64,000 nucleotides of DNA from Thomasclavelia ramosa DSM 1402 (lineage in GTDB: Bacteria; Bacillota_I; Bacilli_A; Erysipelotrichales; Coprobacillaceae), in the NCBI RefSeq assembly GCF_014131695.1, contig NZ_CP036346.1:2542001-2606000 (forward strand), written 5' to 3'. This document shows positions 53,925-62,850 of the stretch, in pieces. Numbering within the stretch: position 1 is the first letter of the stretch; the number at the start of each line of letters is the position of its first letter. The notes under the pieces are model-generated. The model did no database searches. It saw only the letters and a list, made by a program, of their open reading frames with translations, and was not told where the DNA came from. A program made the position numbers and the translations under genes.

Positions 53925-56228
53925 TCATTCCTTGGTTTCGTGTTTTACACGATCACTTTCTTCAGCCTTTTTCCCATCATTAAAACGATCTAATGTTCCT
54001 ACTAAATAACCAGTGATTCGCCGGATTCGTTCAAAACCATGATGTTCTTCCTCGCTTCTTCCACATAACGGGCAAACATCATCAATAATTCCATTATAAC
54101 CACATACTGGATCACGATCAACTGGATGATTGATTGCTCCATAACCAATTCCATTATCATGCATTGCTCTAACAATTTTTTCGAATGCAGCAATATTTTT
54201 AGTCGGATCCCCATCCATCTCGACATAACTAATATGACCACCATTAGTTAATTCATGATATGGTCCTTCTAATTTTATTTTCTTAAAAGCACTAATTGGA
54301 TAATATACAGGAATATGGAAACTATTAGTATAATATTCACGATCAGTAATCCCGTCTAATTCTCCAAAAAGTTTTTTATCCATTTTAACAAAACGACCTG
54401 AAAGTCCTTCTGCCGGAGTAGCAATCAAACTAAAATTCAAATTATATTTTTCAGTTGCTTTATCCATTGCCTTGCGCATATGAGCAACAATTTGTAATCC
54501 TAAGATCTGAGCTTTTTCACTTTCACCATGATGTACCCCAATCAAAGCTTTTAATGTTTCCGCTAATCCGATAAATCCGACTGTTAAAGTTCCATGTTTT
54601 AAAACCTCACGAACTTCATCATCAGGTTTTAATTCATCACTATCAAGCCAAACTCCCTGCTCCATTAAAAAAGGATAGTTTTTAGCCTTACGACGACATT
54701 GAATTTCAAAACGTTCTAACAATTGCTCAATACATAAATCTAACATTCCATCAAGCTTATCAAAAAACTCATTTACATCTCCTTTAGAACGAATTGCCAA
54801 TCTTGGTAAATTGATAGAAGTAAAACTTAAATTTCCACGCCCAAAACTAATTTCTTTGTCCGGTGCATAAACATTTCCCATAACTCGTGTTCGACATCCC
54901 ATATAAGCAATTTCAGTTTCTGGCGTTCCTTTATAATATTGTTTATTGAAAGGAGCATCAACAAATGAAAAATTAGGGAATAAACGTTTTGCAGAGGTAC
55001 GACAAGCTAATTTAAAAAGATCGTAATTAGGCTCACCTTCATTATAGTTGATTCCTTCTTTTACTCTAAATATTTGAATTGGAAAAATTGGTGTTTCACC
55101 ATGACCTAGCCCAGCTTCTGTTGCTAATAATATATTACGCATTACCATGCGCCCTTCACTTGAAGTATCCATACCATAATTGATTGAACTAAACGGTACT
55201 TGTGCTCCAGCTCTTGAATGCATAGTATTAAGATTGTGAATAAACGCCTCCATCGCTTGATATGTCTCTCGATCAGTTTCTTCATAAGCGCTTGTAATTG
55301 CAAATTCAACGATTTCATCTACAAATTTATCTACTTTATTAGCTTTCAGTGTTTCTTTTAATTGTTCTTCAAATGCCTCATTTTTATCTAAAGTAGGTTT
55401 TAAACGCATTTCTCCCTTTACTTTAGTCGCAATATCTTCACCATCTAATTTTACTAATAAAGTAATTGCTTTAGCTAAATTATGATAAAAATGCTTTAAG
55501 TATGATTTTGCAACACCTGGTGCCATACTATAATCAAAATTAGGAATTGCCTGACCTCCATGTTGATCATTTTGGTTTGACTGGATAGCAATGCAAGCTA
55601 GAGCAGCATAGATACTAATGCTATTTGGCTCTCTTAAAACTCCATGGCCAGTTGAAAATCCTCCTGCAAATAATTTAATTAAATCAATTTGACAACAAGT
55701 TGTGGTTAAAGTTAAAAAATCCATATCATGAATATGTATATCCCCATTAATATGAGCACGTGCATGTTTAGGATTTAATACAAACATCTCATTAAACTGT
55801 TTTGCTGCTTCAGCTCCATATTTCAGCATTGTCCCCATCGGAGCATCTGCATTCACGTTAGCATTTTCTCTTTTTAGATCACTATCTTTACTATCAGCAA
55901 AAGTAATCTCTTCAAAAGTCTTCATTAGCCGTGACTTCATATCCCTTTCACGCGTACGATTAGCGCGATATAAAATATAGGCTTTAGCCACTCGTACATA
56001 TCCTTGTTCAATCAATACTTCTTCAACCGTATCTTGAACTAATTCTACCGTTGGTAATTCACTCTTCTTTTTTTCTAGCTTTGTTTCAACTGTTTTAGCA
56101 ATATTCATGGCATTTTTTAATTCATATTTACCACCACTTGCTTCAAATGCTTTGTATATAGCTCCTGCAATCTTATCTAACTCAAATGCGACTAGGCGCC
56201 CATCTCTCTTACGAATATTTTCTATCAT
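53925..56228 (-). CDS. nrdD: Anaerobic (class III) ribonucleoside-triphosphate reductase
   Basis: 767 residues from ATG 56228 (GGAGG 8 bases upstream; ATG 56243 overlaps it). ATP-cone allosteric domain at about 1-90 (IRKRDGRLVAFELDKI), glycyl-radical enzyme barrel, zinc site CGYNGIIDDVCPLCG near residue 707-721, and the radical loop RRITGYLVGTLDRFNDGK close to the C-terminus. It makes dNTPs without oxygen, indicating anaerobic growth. Operon with nrdG. Confidence 0.97.
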   Translation of the reverse strand: MIENIRKRDGRLVAFELDKIAGAIYKAFEASGGKYELKNAMNIAKTVETKLEKKKSELPTVELVQDTVEEVLIEQGYVRVAKAYILYRANRTRERDMKSRLMKTFEEITFADSKDSDLKRENANVNADAPMGTMLKYGAEAAKQFNEMFVLNPKHARAHINGDIHIHDMDFLTLTTTCCQIDLIKLFAGGFSTGHGVLREPNSISIYAALACIAIQSNQNDQHGGQAIPNFDYSMAPGVAKSYLKHFYHNLAKAITLLVKLDGEDIATKVKGEMRLKPTLDKNEAFEEQLKETLKANKVDKFVDEIVEFAITSAYEETDRETYQAMEAFIHNLNTMHSRAGAQVPFSSINYGMDTSSEGRMVMRNILLATEAGLGHGETPIFPIQIFRVKEGINYNEGEPNYDLFKLACRTSAKRLFPNFSFVDAPFNKQYYKGTPETEIAYMGCRTRVMGNVYAPDKEISFGRGNLSFTSINLPRLAIRSKGDVNEFFDKLDGMLDLCIEQLLERFEIQCRRKAKNYPFLMEQGVWLDSDELKPDDEVREVLKHGTLTVGFIGLAETLKALIGVHHGESEKAQILGLQIVAHMRKAMDKATEKYNLNFSLIATPAEGLSGRFVKMDKKLFGELDGITDREYYTNSFHIPVYYPISAFKKIKLEGPYHELTNGGHISYVEMDGDPTKNIAAFEKIVRAMHDNGIGYGAINHPVDRDPVCGYNGIIDDVCPLCGRSEEEHHGFERIRRITGYLVGTLDRFNDGKKAEESDRVKHETKE

Positions 56229-56325
56229 TCTATATCCCTCCATGCACTATTAAGTATATCTTATTTGTATTTTTAATTCATGTTATATACTCCTTTACCC
56301 AGCCCTTTTTATAATCATAAAATAA

Positions 56326-56352
56326 AACGCTCTCCCATTACAGGAAAACGTT
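56326..56352 (-). terminator. Terminator of the radical SAM gene
   Basis: On the minus strand AACGUUUUCC pairs with GGAGAGCGUU (two G-U pairs), followed by UUUAUUUU. Confidence 0.65.
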
Positions 56353-56381
56353 ATCTAACGTAATATAACCGTTTATCATTA

Positions 56382-58007
56382 TCAAGAATACTTTTTCACA
56401 CTAACCTGATAATTTTGATAAATCGCTAATAAGTAGCCATCAGTTACCTTTTCAACCACCCCATATCTAAAGACTTCTTCTTGGTCTAAGTCATATTTTT
56501 CTATCAAATAATGCATTGTTTCACGTGCTTCGCTTTTATCTAAACGGGCCTTCCACCAGCGTTTAGGTTTTATTTTTGATAACCGTAAATAGTCTTCAAT
56601 CAATAAATCCTGATACTGCCGATTTAAATATTCGTCTAAATAACTAAATAATTCATCATTTTGAAATTTAAACATTTTAAATTGTTGTTTCAAATAATAA
56701 TTGCCCAGGTCTAAGAAAAAATAAAAAGGTGAAGCGACTGTTCTTATCACTGTATTCATTGTTATTGGCATCTTGCCACTATTCCAGAATTTCTCTAACA
56801 TTTCTTCTGCCAAATGAATTTTCCCAATATCTTCAGGGCTTAAATCATTACTATAAAGCAATTCATAGGGTGGATTTTCATCATATACATACCCATATTT
56901 TTCTGCCTCTTTTCGAAGACTTGTTCCTCTCAATAACTTTAAAAAACCTAATTGCAGTTCCTTTGGATAAAAAGCAAAAACATCATCAAATGATCGGGCA
57001 AATCTCTCTAGGTTTTCTAAAGGCAAACCTGCAATCAAATCTAAATGAAAATCAATTTTATGATTTTGCTGTAACTGTTTAATTACTTCACTTAACCGTT
57101 CAAAATTTTGATATCTTTTAACGATTTCATTTGTCGGCTCATATGTTGACTGAATTCCTATTTCAAATCGTAATAATCCTCTTGGAGCATAATCATTAAT
57201 ATAATCAATAATTCGCTGATCTAGTACATCACCATTAATTTCGAATTGAAATTGAATTCCTGGTCGATAATGCTTAAAAATAAATTCTAAAATCGCCAAA
57301 GCATGAGCTGTTTTAGCATTAAAGCTCCGATCTAGCAGCTTAATTGTCTTAACTCCACTATCAAGCAATAATGATAATTGCGCTTTTAAATAATCTAAAC
57401 TAAAGAAGCGTAATCCTTTTTCTAATGAAGATAAACAGTACTGGCATTGATATGGACAGCCGCGACTTGTTTCAAAATAAAGAATCCGCTTATCCATATC
57501 AGCAAGATCACGTTTTAATAAATAAGGTGATTCAAGTGTTTCAAGATATTGTAGATCAACCGGCTTAGTTTGTTGATAATCTCGCTTATCTTTTCTGCTA
57601 ATTCCTTGAATATTAATCGGCTGCTGTGTTTCTAAACAATCTAACAGTTCTTTAAAAGCCACCTCACCTTCACCACTAATTAAATAGTCAATTTTAAAGT
57701 TATCTAGAAAATAATCAATTTCATAACTTACTTCCGGTCCTCCAATTACAATAACTAATTGTGGGTCCATTTTTTTTAATTTATCTATCAATATTTTTAT
57801 TAAATCAACATTCCAAATATAGACACTAAAAGCCACAACCTGTACTTTTTGTTCAATAATATCATTTGCAATTGTATCAAGATCCTCTTTGATCGTATAT
57901 TCTTTAAAATCCACCTCATGATATTCTTTAGTAGCTACATAAAGCAATCTTAACGATAAAGACTTATGTATATATTTTGAATTTAAAGTAGTAATTAATG
58001 TTTTCAT
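56382..58007 (-). CDS. B12-binding-domain radical SAM protein with DUF4080 tail
   Basis: 541 residues. N-terminal cobalamin-binding-like domain (about 1-130) with VAFSVYIWN and VIVIGGPEVSYE; radical SAM core (about 170-390) with SRGCPYQCQYC; C-terminal DUF4080-type region (about 390-541). The B12 DxHxxG motif is not obvious, so B12 binding is uncertain. Members of this group (BchE/MiaB-like) carry out methylation or rearrangement; the substrate is unknown. Single gene following the D,D-carboxypeptidase. Confidence 0.85.
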   Translation of the reverse strand: MKTLITTLNSKYIHKSLSLRLLYVATKEYHEVDFKEYTIKEDLDTIANDIIEQKVQVVAFSVYIWNVDLIKILIDKLKKMDPQLVIVIGGPEVSYEIDYFLDNFKIDYLISGEGEVAFKELLDCLETQQPINIQGISRKDKRDYQQTKPVDLQYLETLESPYLLKRDLADMDKRILYFETSRGCPYQCQYCLSSLEKGLRFFSLDYLKAQLSLLLDSGVKTIKLLDRSFNAKTAHALAILEFIFKHYRPGIQFQFEINGDVLDQRIIDYINDYAPRGLLRFEIGIQSTYEPTNEIVKRYQNFERLSEVIKQLQQNHKIDFHLDLIAGLPLENLERFARSFDDVFAFYPKELQLGFLKLLRGTSLRKEAEKYGYVYDENPPYELLYSNDLSPEDIGKIHLAEEMLEKFWNSGKMPITMNTVIRTVASPFYFFLDLGNYYLKQQFKMFKFQNDELFSYLDEYLNRQYQDLLIEDYLRLSKIKPKRWWKARLDKSEARETMHYLIEKYDLDQEEVFRYGVVEKVTDGYLLAIYQNYQVSVKKYS

Positions 58008-58022
58008 TTCTTTACCTCATTA

Positions 58023-58053
58023 AAATAATCTAGAGGTAACCCCTAGATTATTT
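58023..58053 (-). terminator. Hairpin after the D,D-carboxypeptidase gene
   Basis: AAATAATCTAG/CTAGATTATTT with an inner GG/CC pair and loop TAA; overlaps the stop. On the minus strand only TTTTAAT follows, so termination may be partial and allow read-through to the radical SAM gene. Confidence 0.55.
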
Positions 58054-59295
58054 TTTCGTAACTTTTGGCATTACATTGTTATATAAACAATATTCTTCAA
58101 AAGTCCATTCCTTTTCAACGATTTTTTTTGCTACATCTTTACCAACATAACGTAAATGCCAAGGCTCATGAGCAATTCCCGTTATTCCGTCAGTACCATT
58201 TTCAAAACGGATAATAAAGCCGTATTTAGCACAATTTTTAATTACCCATTTATATTCATCAGTATCACCAAAAGTGATTTTTTTACCTTCTACAACACTT
58301 TGACTAGTTAAATCAATTCCTAAACCAGTTTGATGTTCACTTGCTCCAGGCTGAGCGACATATTCATTTGCATACTGCCCGCCAAAACGTCTTTCAAAAT
58401 CAGCCATTGTATCAACTTGTGTCTGATATGAACGATACGCACTATTAACAACTAATTCTAACCCTTCTTTTTTAGCTGCTTCATACATTTTAGTTAAAGC
58501 ATCTGATGTTTCTTTAGTCATTTTCGGATTTTGACAATCTGGAGCTACTGGAATTTCCGGATCTACTAATTTAGGTTCATAGCTTTCTGGTAAATAGAAA
58601 CCTTTTTTTACTAAAACTAATAAATCATCAGGATTAGTAATTGTATAGCTTTCTTTAGGCTCACCATTAGATGAAATCAAAAATGGATAGTTAGTAATAC
58701 ATACTGCATAATTATAGTCTTTGTAATTATTATAAGCGTTGATATACGCTTCAAGATTTTGAATTTGATAACCTTTTACTTTGCGATAAGGCTCTAAATC
58801 CTTGGCAGTATAATTATGATCGATCAAATATTGTAAATCTTCTTTTGATACTTTATCACTAATCAAATTCCAAATAACTTTCTCACTATACCCCATACTT
58901 TTTAGTTTAGGTACTTCTTCTTTAAATAATCCATTAATATATGTAACAACATCAGCATATTCCATCTTTTTATTCATGCCTAGATATTTTTCGTATTCAT
59001 CATATAAAGAAACTTTTTTAGAATTTGCTATCCAATTAGTAATATGATCAAGTTTATCATGGGATAAAATTTCATTTTCTTGTTCTTTTGTTAATGACAA
59101 AATTTCACTTGCTTGTGAAAATGAATAGCCCTTGATTAATAATTTAATCCGTGTCAAATTTAACACAACAACAATTCCAATAACTAAGACAACCCCAACA
59201 GCCCCAACAAGAGCAACGCGTCCAACCTTAAGGCGACTTCGACTACTTGTTCCATAACTGCTGTAATATCCATAATCTCTTTTCTTTTTAAACAT
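58048..59295 (-). CDS. Membrane-anchored D-alanyl-D-alanine carboxypeptidase (VanY/M15B)
   Basis: 415 residues. A basic, Tyr/Ser-rich cytoplasmic start is followed by one membrane helix (about 28-48), a helical linker of about 150 residues with LTKEQ and KSMGYSEK repeats, and the M15B catalytic domain (about 255-405). Zinc ligands are seen in SEHQTGLGIDL (His, Asp) and HEPWHLRYVG (second His), with catalytic Glu in HEPWH. It trims D-Ala from peptidoglycan stem peptides at the outer face of the membrane. Not a vancomycin cluster: no van neighbours. Confidence 0.93.
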   Translation of the reverse strand: MFKKKRDYGYYSSYGTSSRSRLKVGRVALVGAVGVVLVIGIVVVLNLTRIKLLIKGYSFSQASEILSLTKEQENEILSHDKLDHITNWIANSKKVSLYDEYEKYLGMNKKMEYADVVTYINGLFKEEVPKLKSMGYSEKVIWNLISDKVSKEDLQYLIDHNYTAKDLEPYRKVKGYQIQNLEAYINAYNNYKDYNYAVCITNYPFLISSNGEPKESYTITNPDDLLVLVKKGFYLPESYEPKLVDPEIPVAPDCQNPKMTKETSDALTKMYEAAKKEGLELVVNSAYRSYQTQVDTMADFERRFGGQYANEYVAQPGASEHQTGLGIDLTSQSVVEGKKITFGDTDEYKWVIKNCAKYGFIIRFENGTDGITGIAHEPWHLRYVGKDVAKKIVEKEWTFEEYCLYNNVMPKVTKK

Positions 59296-59324
59296 TATTA
59301 TATTACCTCTTTAATACTTTCTCT

Positions 59325-59879
59325 TTATTTACATGTACTTAAATAATCGTTACGCCCTAATTCATATTGATCGTTACCATTACTATCAATCACTACTACT
59401 AATGGCATATCCTCAACTTCTAAACGTCGAATCGCTTCAGGTCCAAGATCATCAAAAGCAATTACTGTACATTCTTTAATGCAATTAGACATCATCGCTC
59501 CGGCTCCACCGATAGCACCAAAATACACTCCATGATATTTAATGATTGCATCTTTAACTGCCTGCTGACGATATCCCTTACCAATCATCGAACGTAATCC
59601 TAACTTGATCATTGTTGGTGCAAAAGCATCCATTCTCCCAGACGTTGTAGGTCCTCCACTCCCAAATACTTTACCAGGTTTACTTGGCGTTGGTCCCACA
59701 TAAAAAATTACTTGATCCTCTAAATGAAAAGGTAATTCCTTTCCTTCTTCAATCAAAGCCATCAAACGTTTATGAGCCGCATCACGACCCGTATAGATAG
59801 TTCCGCTTAGTAACACTTCATCACCAGCATGTAATTGTTTTATTTTTTCAACGGTAAGCGGTGTTGTCAATTTAATCAT
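59325..59879 (-). CDS. Class I fumarate hydratase, beta subunit
   Basis: 184 residues, the C-terminal half of the class I fumarase/tartrate dehydratase (FumB-type beta chain). Signatures VLLSGTIYTGRDAAHKR, FYVGPTPSKPGKVFGSGGPTT and GAIGGAGAMMSNCI. It overlaps the alpha gene by 4 bases (ATGA), so the two halves are made together. L(+)-tartrate dehydratase is the alternative because the two families are hard to separate by eye. Confidence 0.93.
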   Translation of the reverse strand: MIKLTTPLTVEKIKQLHAGDEVLLSGTIYTGRDAAHKRLMALIEEGKELPFHLEDQVIFYVGPTPSKPGKVFGSGGPTTSGRMDAFAPTMIKLGLRSMIGKGYRQQAVKDAIIKYHGVYFGAIGGAGAMMSNCIKECTVIAFDDLGPEAIRRLEVEDMPLVVVIDSNGNDQYELGRNDYLSTCK

Positions 59880-60718
59880 AATGAAGCCTCCTTATGACGC
59901 GCTACATGGCAGCAAATACTTACTGCAACAGGCATTCCAGCAATATGAGTAGGATGAGTCTCAATATTCAATGATAGAGCCGTAGTTTTTCCACCATAAC
60001 CAGCTGGTCCAATTCCTGTAGCATTGATCATCTCTAATAATTCAGTTTCTAAAGCAGCATATCGGCTATCTTCGTGATGGGTTCCAATTTCACGCATCAT
60101 TGCTTGTTTTGACAACATCGTAACTTTGTCAAATGACCCTCCGATCCCTACACCAATCACCATCGGCGGGCAAGCATTAGGTCCAGCGTCATTAACCACT
60201 TTCATTACAAAATCTTTAACTCCCTGCAATCCATCACTTGGTTTTAACATTTTAATTTGTGACATGTTTTCAGACCCAAATCCTTTTGGAGCTACAACAA
60301 TTTTAAATTCATCACCACAAACAAGATCAAAATAAATAATTGCTGGGGTATTATCTTTAGTATTGATCCGTTCAAATAATGGATCATCAACTACTGATTT
60401 ACGAAGATAACCTTCCTCGTACCCTTGACGCACTCCTTCATTAATAGCAGCTTTTAAATCACCATCCACATGAACTTCTTGTCCAATTGTAATATACACA
60501 AAAGCCATACCAGTATCTTGACAAATCGGCATCATATTATCTTTAGCTAAATCAGCATTATCAATCAATACTTCCAAAGTCTTTTTAGCTAAGGGATATG
60601 GTTCTGTATCTGTCTTATCTTTAAGTGCCTTAAACACATCACTGGGTAAATTACAAGCTGCTTCCATACATAGTTGTTTTACTGTTTTTGTAATATCTTC
60701 ACATTTAATCTCACGCAT
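59876..60718 (-). CDS. Class I fumarate hydratase, alpha subunit
   Basis: 280 residues, N-terminal half of the [4Fe-4S] enzyme. Three cluster cysteines: PICQDTGM, GPNACPPMVIGVGIGG and SICCHVARHKEASL. With the beta chain it interconverts fumarate and malate under anaerobic conditions. The gene follows a terminator of an RpiR-family gene, so that regulator is not in the same transcript. Confidence 0.93.
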   Translation of the reverse strand: MREIKCEDITKTVKQLCMEAACNLPSDVFKALKDKTDTEPYPLAKKTLEVLIDNADLAKDNMMPICQDTGMAFVYITIGQEVHVDGDLKAAINEGVRQGYEEGYLRKSVVDDPLFERINTKDNTPAIIYFDLVCGDEFKIVVAPKGFGSENMSQIKMLKPSDGLQGVKDFVMKVVNDAGPNACPPMVIGVGIGGSFDKVTMLSKQAMMREIGTHHEDSRYAALETELLEMINATGIGPAGYGGKTTALSLNIETHPTHIAGMPVAVSICCHVARHKEASL

Positions 60719-60736
60719 AACTTTTTCCTTCCATAA

Positions 60737-60756
60737 AAAAAGGTTAAAACCTTTTT
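60737..60756 (-). terminator. Terminator of the RpiR gene
   Basis: AAAAAGGTT/AACCTTTTT with a 2-base loop; overlaps the stop codon. Termination may be incomplete ahead of the fumarase genes. Confidence 0.7.
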
Positions 60757-61570
60757 AGATAATTTTTTCCTGAATTCCTGGATAATATAAAGAATAATAT
60801 CGCAGTGACATCAATTCAACTGCTGTTAATAACGTATGTTTACCAATCTTTCGCTGTTCGCTATCACCTAATACAATCGTATAATTAACGTTTATTCCAA
60901 TATCTATCCCTGGATTATTTGTCATTAAAACAACCTTACATTTTGATTTCTTTAAATACTGTAAAACTTTCGAATTACTCCGTGCATAAAATCCATTTAC
61001 TGTCACAATAATTGCAACACTATTTTCATCCATCAAACGCGCACAATCAATCTGACGTTCTGTTTCCATATATGCCATTGTAAACTTTTCCAGCATTAGT
61101 AAATCAGTTTGAAAATGCAACGCTGCAGAATGAGAAAACTGAGTTCCAAAAAAAGCTACTGAATCACTATCATGAATAGCCTGTAGAACTTTATCAATCA
61201 CATTCCAGTCTAACCGCTGTGACAATTTTGAAATAGCATCACATACTTGATCACTATAATATTTAGTACATTCTTGAGGTTTATCTTTCATCATGTCCAA
61301 AGGAACATTAATTAAATTATTAAACTTTTTGCTATCTGAAGCAAATGAAGAACATTCTTGTTTTAAATGAGCATAATTTTCATATCCTAAAGCACGACAA
61401 AAACGTGAAATCGTTGCCGGGGATACATAACATTCTTTAGCAAGCTGACTAATTCCCATTTTGGCCACTTTCGAAAAATTATGAGCCATATACCAGGCAA
61501 TATTATAATTTGTATCAGCTTCACTAGCTGTATCTAAAAAGATAATTAAACGATAAAATAAGCTTTTCAT
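60755..61570 (-). CDS. RpiR-family regulator
   Basis: 271 residues from ATG 61570, which has GGAGG 7 bases upstream. HTH at about 1-80 with MGISQLAKECYVSPATISRF and a SIS domain (about 115-260) with FFGTQFSHSAALHFQTDLLM. Less like the pair at 25007-26520 and probably of different effector. It precedes the fumarase genes and follows the candidate small RNA, which lies on the opposite strand within its upstream region. Confidence 0.88.
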   Translation of the reverse strand: MKSLFYRLIIFLDTASEADTNYNIAWYMAHNFSKVAKMGISQLAKECYVSPATISRFCRALGYENYAHLKQECSSFASDSKKFNNLINVPLDMMKDKPQECTKYYSDQVCDAISKLSQRLDWNVIDKVLQAIHDSDSVAFFGTQFSHSAALHFQTDLLMLEKFTMAYMETERQIDCARLMDENSVAIIVTVNGFYARSNSKVLQYLKKSKCKVVLMTNNPGIDIGINVNYTIVLGDSEQRKIGKHTLLTAVELMSLRYYSLYYPGIQEKII

Positions 61571-61648
61571 CCTCATTCCTCCACTTATGTGTATTATACA
61601 CTATATTTCGCCATTTTAAAATAGCTCGATATCTATCCGAACGAATAA

Positions 61649-61677
61649 TTATCACATATTTTAAGATATTCTATATA
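61649..61677 (+). promoter_or_regulatory. Possible promoter of the small RNA
   Basis: TTATCA, exactly 17 bases, TATATA, predicting a start near 61684, immediately before the first hairpin. A TATAAT at 61745-61750 is an alternative but lies inside hairpin 2. Confidence 0.5.
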
Positions 61678-61683
61678 CATTTT

Positions 61684-61861
61684 CACCATTGTTTAGTTAT
61701 ATACTAACAATGTAGTCAAAAGAAATATTCGATTTTCCCTTCAATATAATGACTACAAACAATATATAAAGATATCCTTCCCTGATATCATGTATTATTA
61801 GTATCCTTTCCCTGATAACTAATAATAAAAGCGACAAGTGATTTCCCCACTTGTCGTTTTT
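61684..61861 (+). ncRNA. Candidate small RNA with four UUCCC-loop hairpins
   Basis: Five consecutive hairpins are visible. H1 61687-61712: CATTGTTTAGT/ACTAACAATG, loop TATAT. H2 61711-61757: TGTAGTCA/TGACTACA enclosing ATATTCGA/TTCAATAT, loop TTTTCCC. H3 61771-61789: GATATC/GATATC, loop CTTCCCT. H4 61795-61825: TTATTAGTATC/GATAACTAATAA (one bulge), loop CTTTCCCT. H5 61832-61856: CGACAAGTG/CACTTGTCG, loop ATTTCCC, then TTTTT. The stems are unrelated to each other, yet four loops carry UUCCC, which is complementary to Shine-Dalgarno-type GGGAA/GGAGG sequences. No coding frame fits. This is the pattern of C-rich-loop regulatory RNAs; the strand is supported by the U tract after H5. Confidence 0.65.
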
Positions 61862-61867
61862 CTGTTT

Positions 61868-62839
61868 CTATAAAATTTGACTATAAACACGTAAAACGTT
61901 CTTATAAAAAACTTTCTCAATTTCATTTTCACTAAAGCCAGCTTCCTGCAGTGCAGCAGCTAATTGGGGCATCATCGAAGCATCAGCTAATTCAAGGTTT
62001 TGATCAATACCATCAAAATCACTACCTAAGCCAACATAATCTATCCCCACCAGTTCCTTAATATATAAAATATGTTTAACCATATCTTCAATACATGAAC
62101 GCATCCCGCCATGACTCGATGGTTTTAAGAAATCTCCGCAAAAATTAATTCCCATGACGCCATTACGTTTCGCTAACTGTTTGATCATATCATCAGACAT
62201 ATTTCGAGCAACTCCGCAAACGCTACGAGCATTACTATGTGATGCAACAAACGGTTTTGTCGTATATTTTAATACATCATAAAATCCCGCATCACTCAAA
62301 TGTGAAACATCAATAATGATTCCCAACCGCTCCATTTCCTTGACATAAGCAATCCCAAAATCAGTTAATCCATCTTCTGTATTTAAATGATATAAATCTT
62401 TAAATTCCTTAGTACTAATCAAATTAGGATAACCTATTCCGTTAGGATGATTCCAAGTTAAAGTAATCATCCTAACGCCTAGACGATAATAATTACGTAA
62501 GATTGCAAGATCATTATTTACGACTGCCCCTTCTTCCAATGTAAGCATCGCTGACATTAGACCATTTTTTTGATTATTAAGAATATCTTCATAACTATAT
62601 ACTGGTTTAATCAGCTCAGGACTTTTTTCTAGTTCTGTATAATATAGATCAATTAATCGCTGTGCCTTTGTTAGTGGATCAAGATGATCACTTAAGTTTA
62701 CAAACATCGCAAAGTTTTGCAACAAATAATCACCTTTAACCATTTTCTTTAAATCAATATTAAAATCATTTTTTGATAAACAGCCACCTTCATCATAAAG
62801 CCGCAAGATGGTATCACAATGCATATCAACAACTTTCAT
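61868..62839 (-). CDS. Membrane-dipeptidase-family (M19) dipeptidase
   Basis: 323 residues. Zinc ligands and signatures: VVDMHCDTI (HxD, residues 3-11), TLEEGAVV (Glu), VDVSHLSDAGF (His) and SHSNARSVCGVARNMSD (His), then GLGSDFDGID near the C-terminus. It cleaves dipeptides, including D-amino-acid ones. No signal peptide, so it is cytosolic. Operon with DegV (11-base gap) and the small protein upstream. Confidence 0.94.
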   Translation of the reverse strand: MKVVDMHCDTILRLYDEGGCLSKNDFNIDLKKMVKGDYLLQNFAMFVNLSDHLDPLTKAQRLIDLYYTELEKSPELIKPVYSYEDILNNQKNGLMSAMLTLEEGAVVNNDLAILRNYYRLGVRMITLTWNHPNGIGYPNLISTKEFKDLYHLNTEDGLTDFGIAYVKEMERLGIIIDVSHLSDAGFYDVLKYTTKPFVASHSNARSVCGVARNMSDDMIKQLAKRNGVMGINFCGDFLKPSSHGGMRSCIEDMVKHILYIKELVGIDYVGLGSDFDGIDQNLELADASMMPQLAAALQEAGFSENEIEKVFYKNVLRVYSQIL

Positions 62840-62850
62840 TTTCTCACCTA

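Noticed and set aside
58048-59295. VanY-type vancomycin-resistance gene
   Set aside because: The catalytic domain is M15B, but no vanH, vanA/B/C ligase, vanX or VanRS genes are nearby; housekeeping peptidoglycan trimming is more likely.
61745-61757. TATAAT at 61745 as promoter of a shorter small RNA
   Set aside because: It lies within the closing arm of hairpin 2 and has no -35-like hexamer 16-18 bases upstream; kept only as an alternative.
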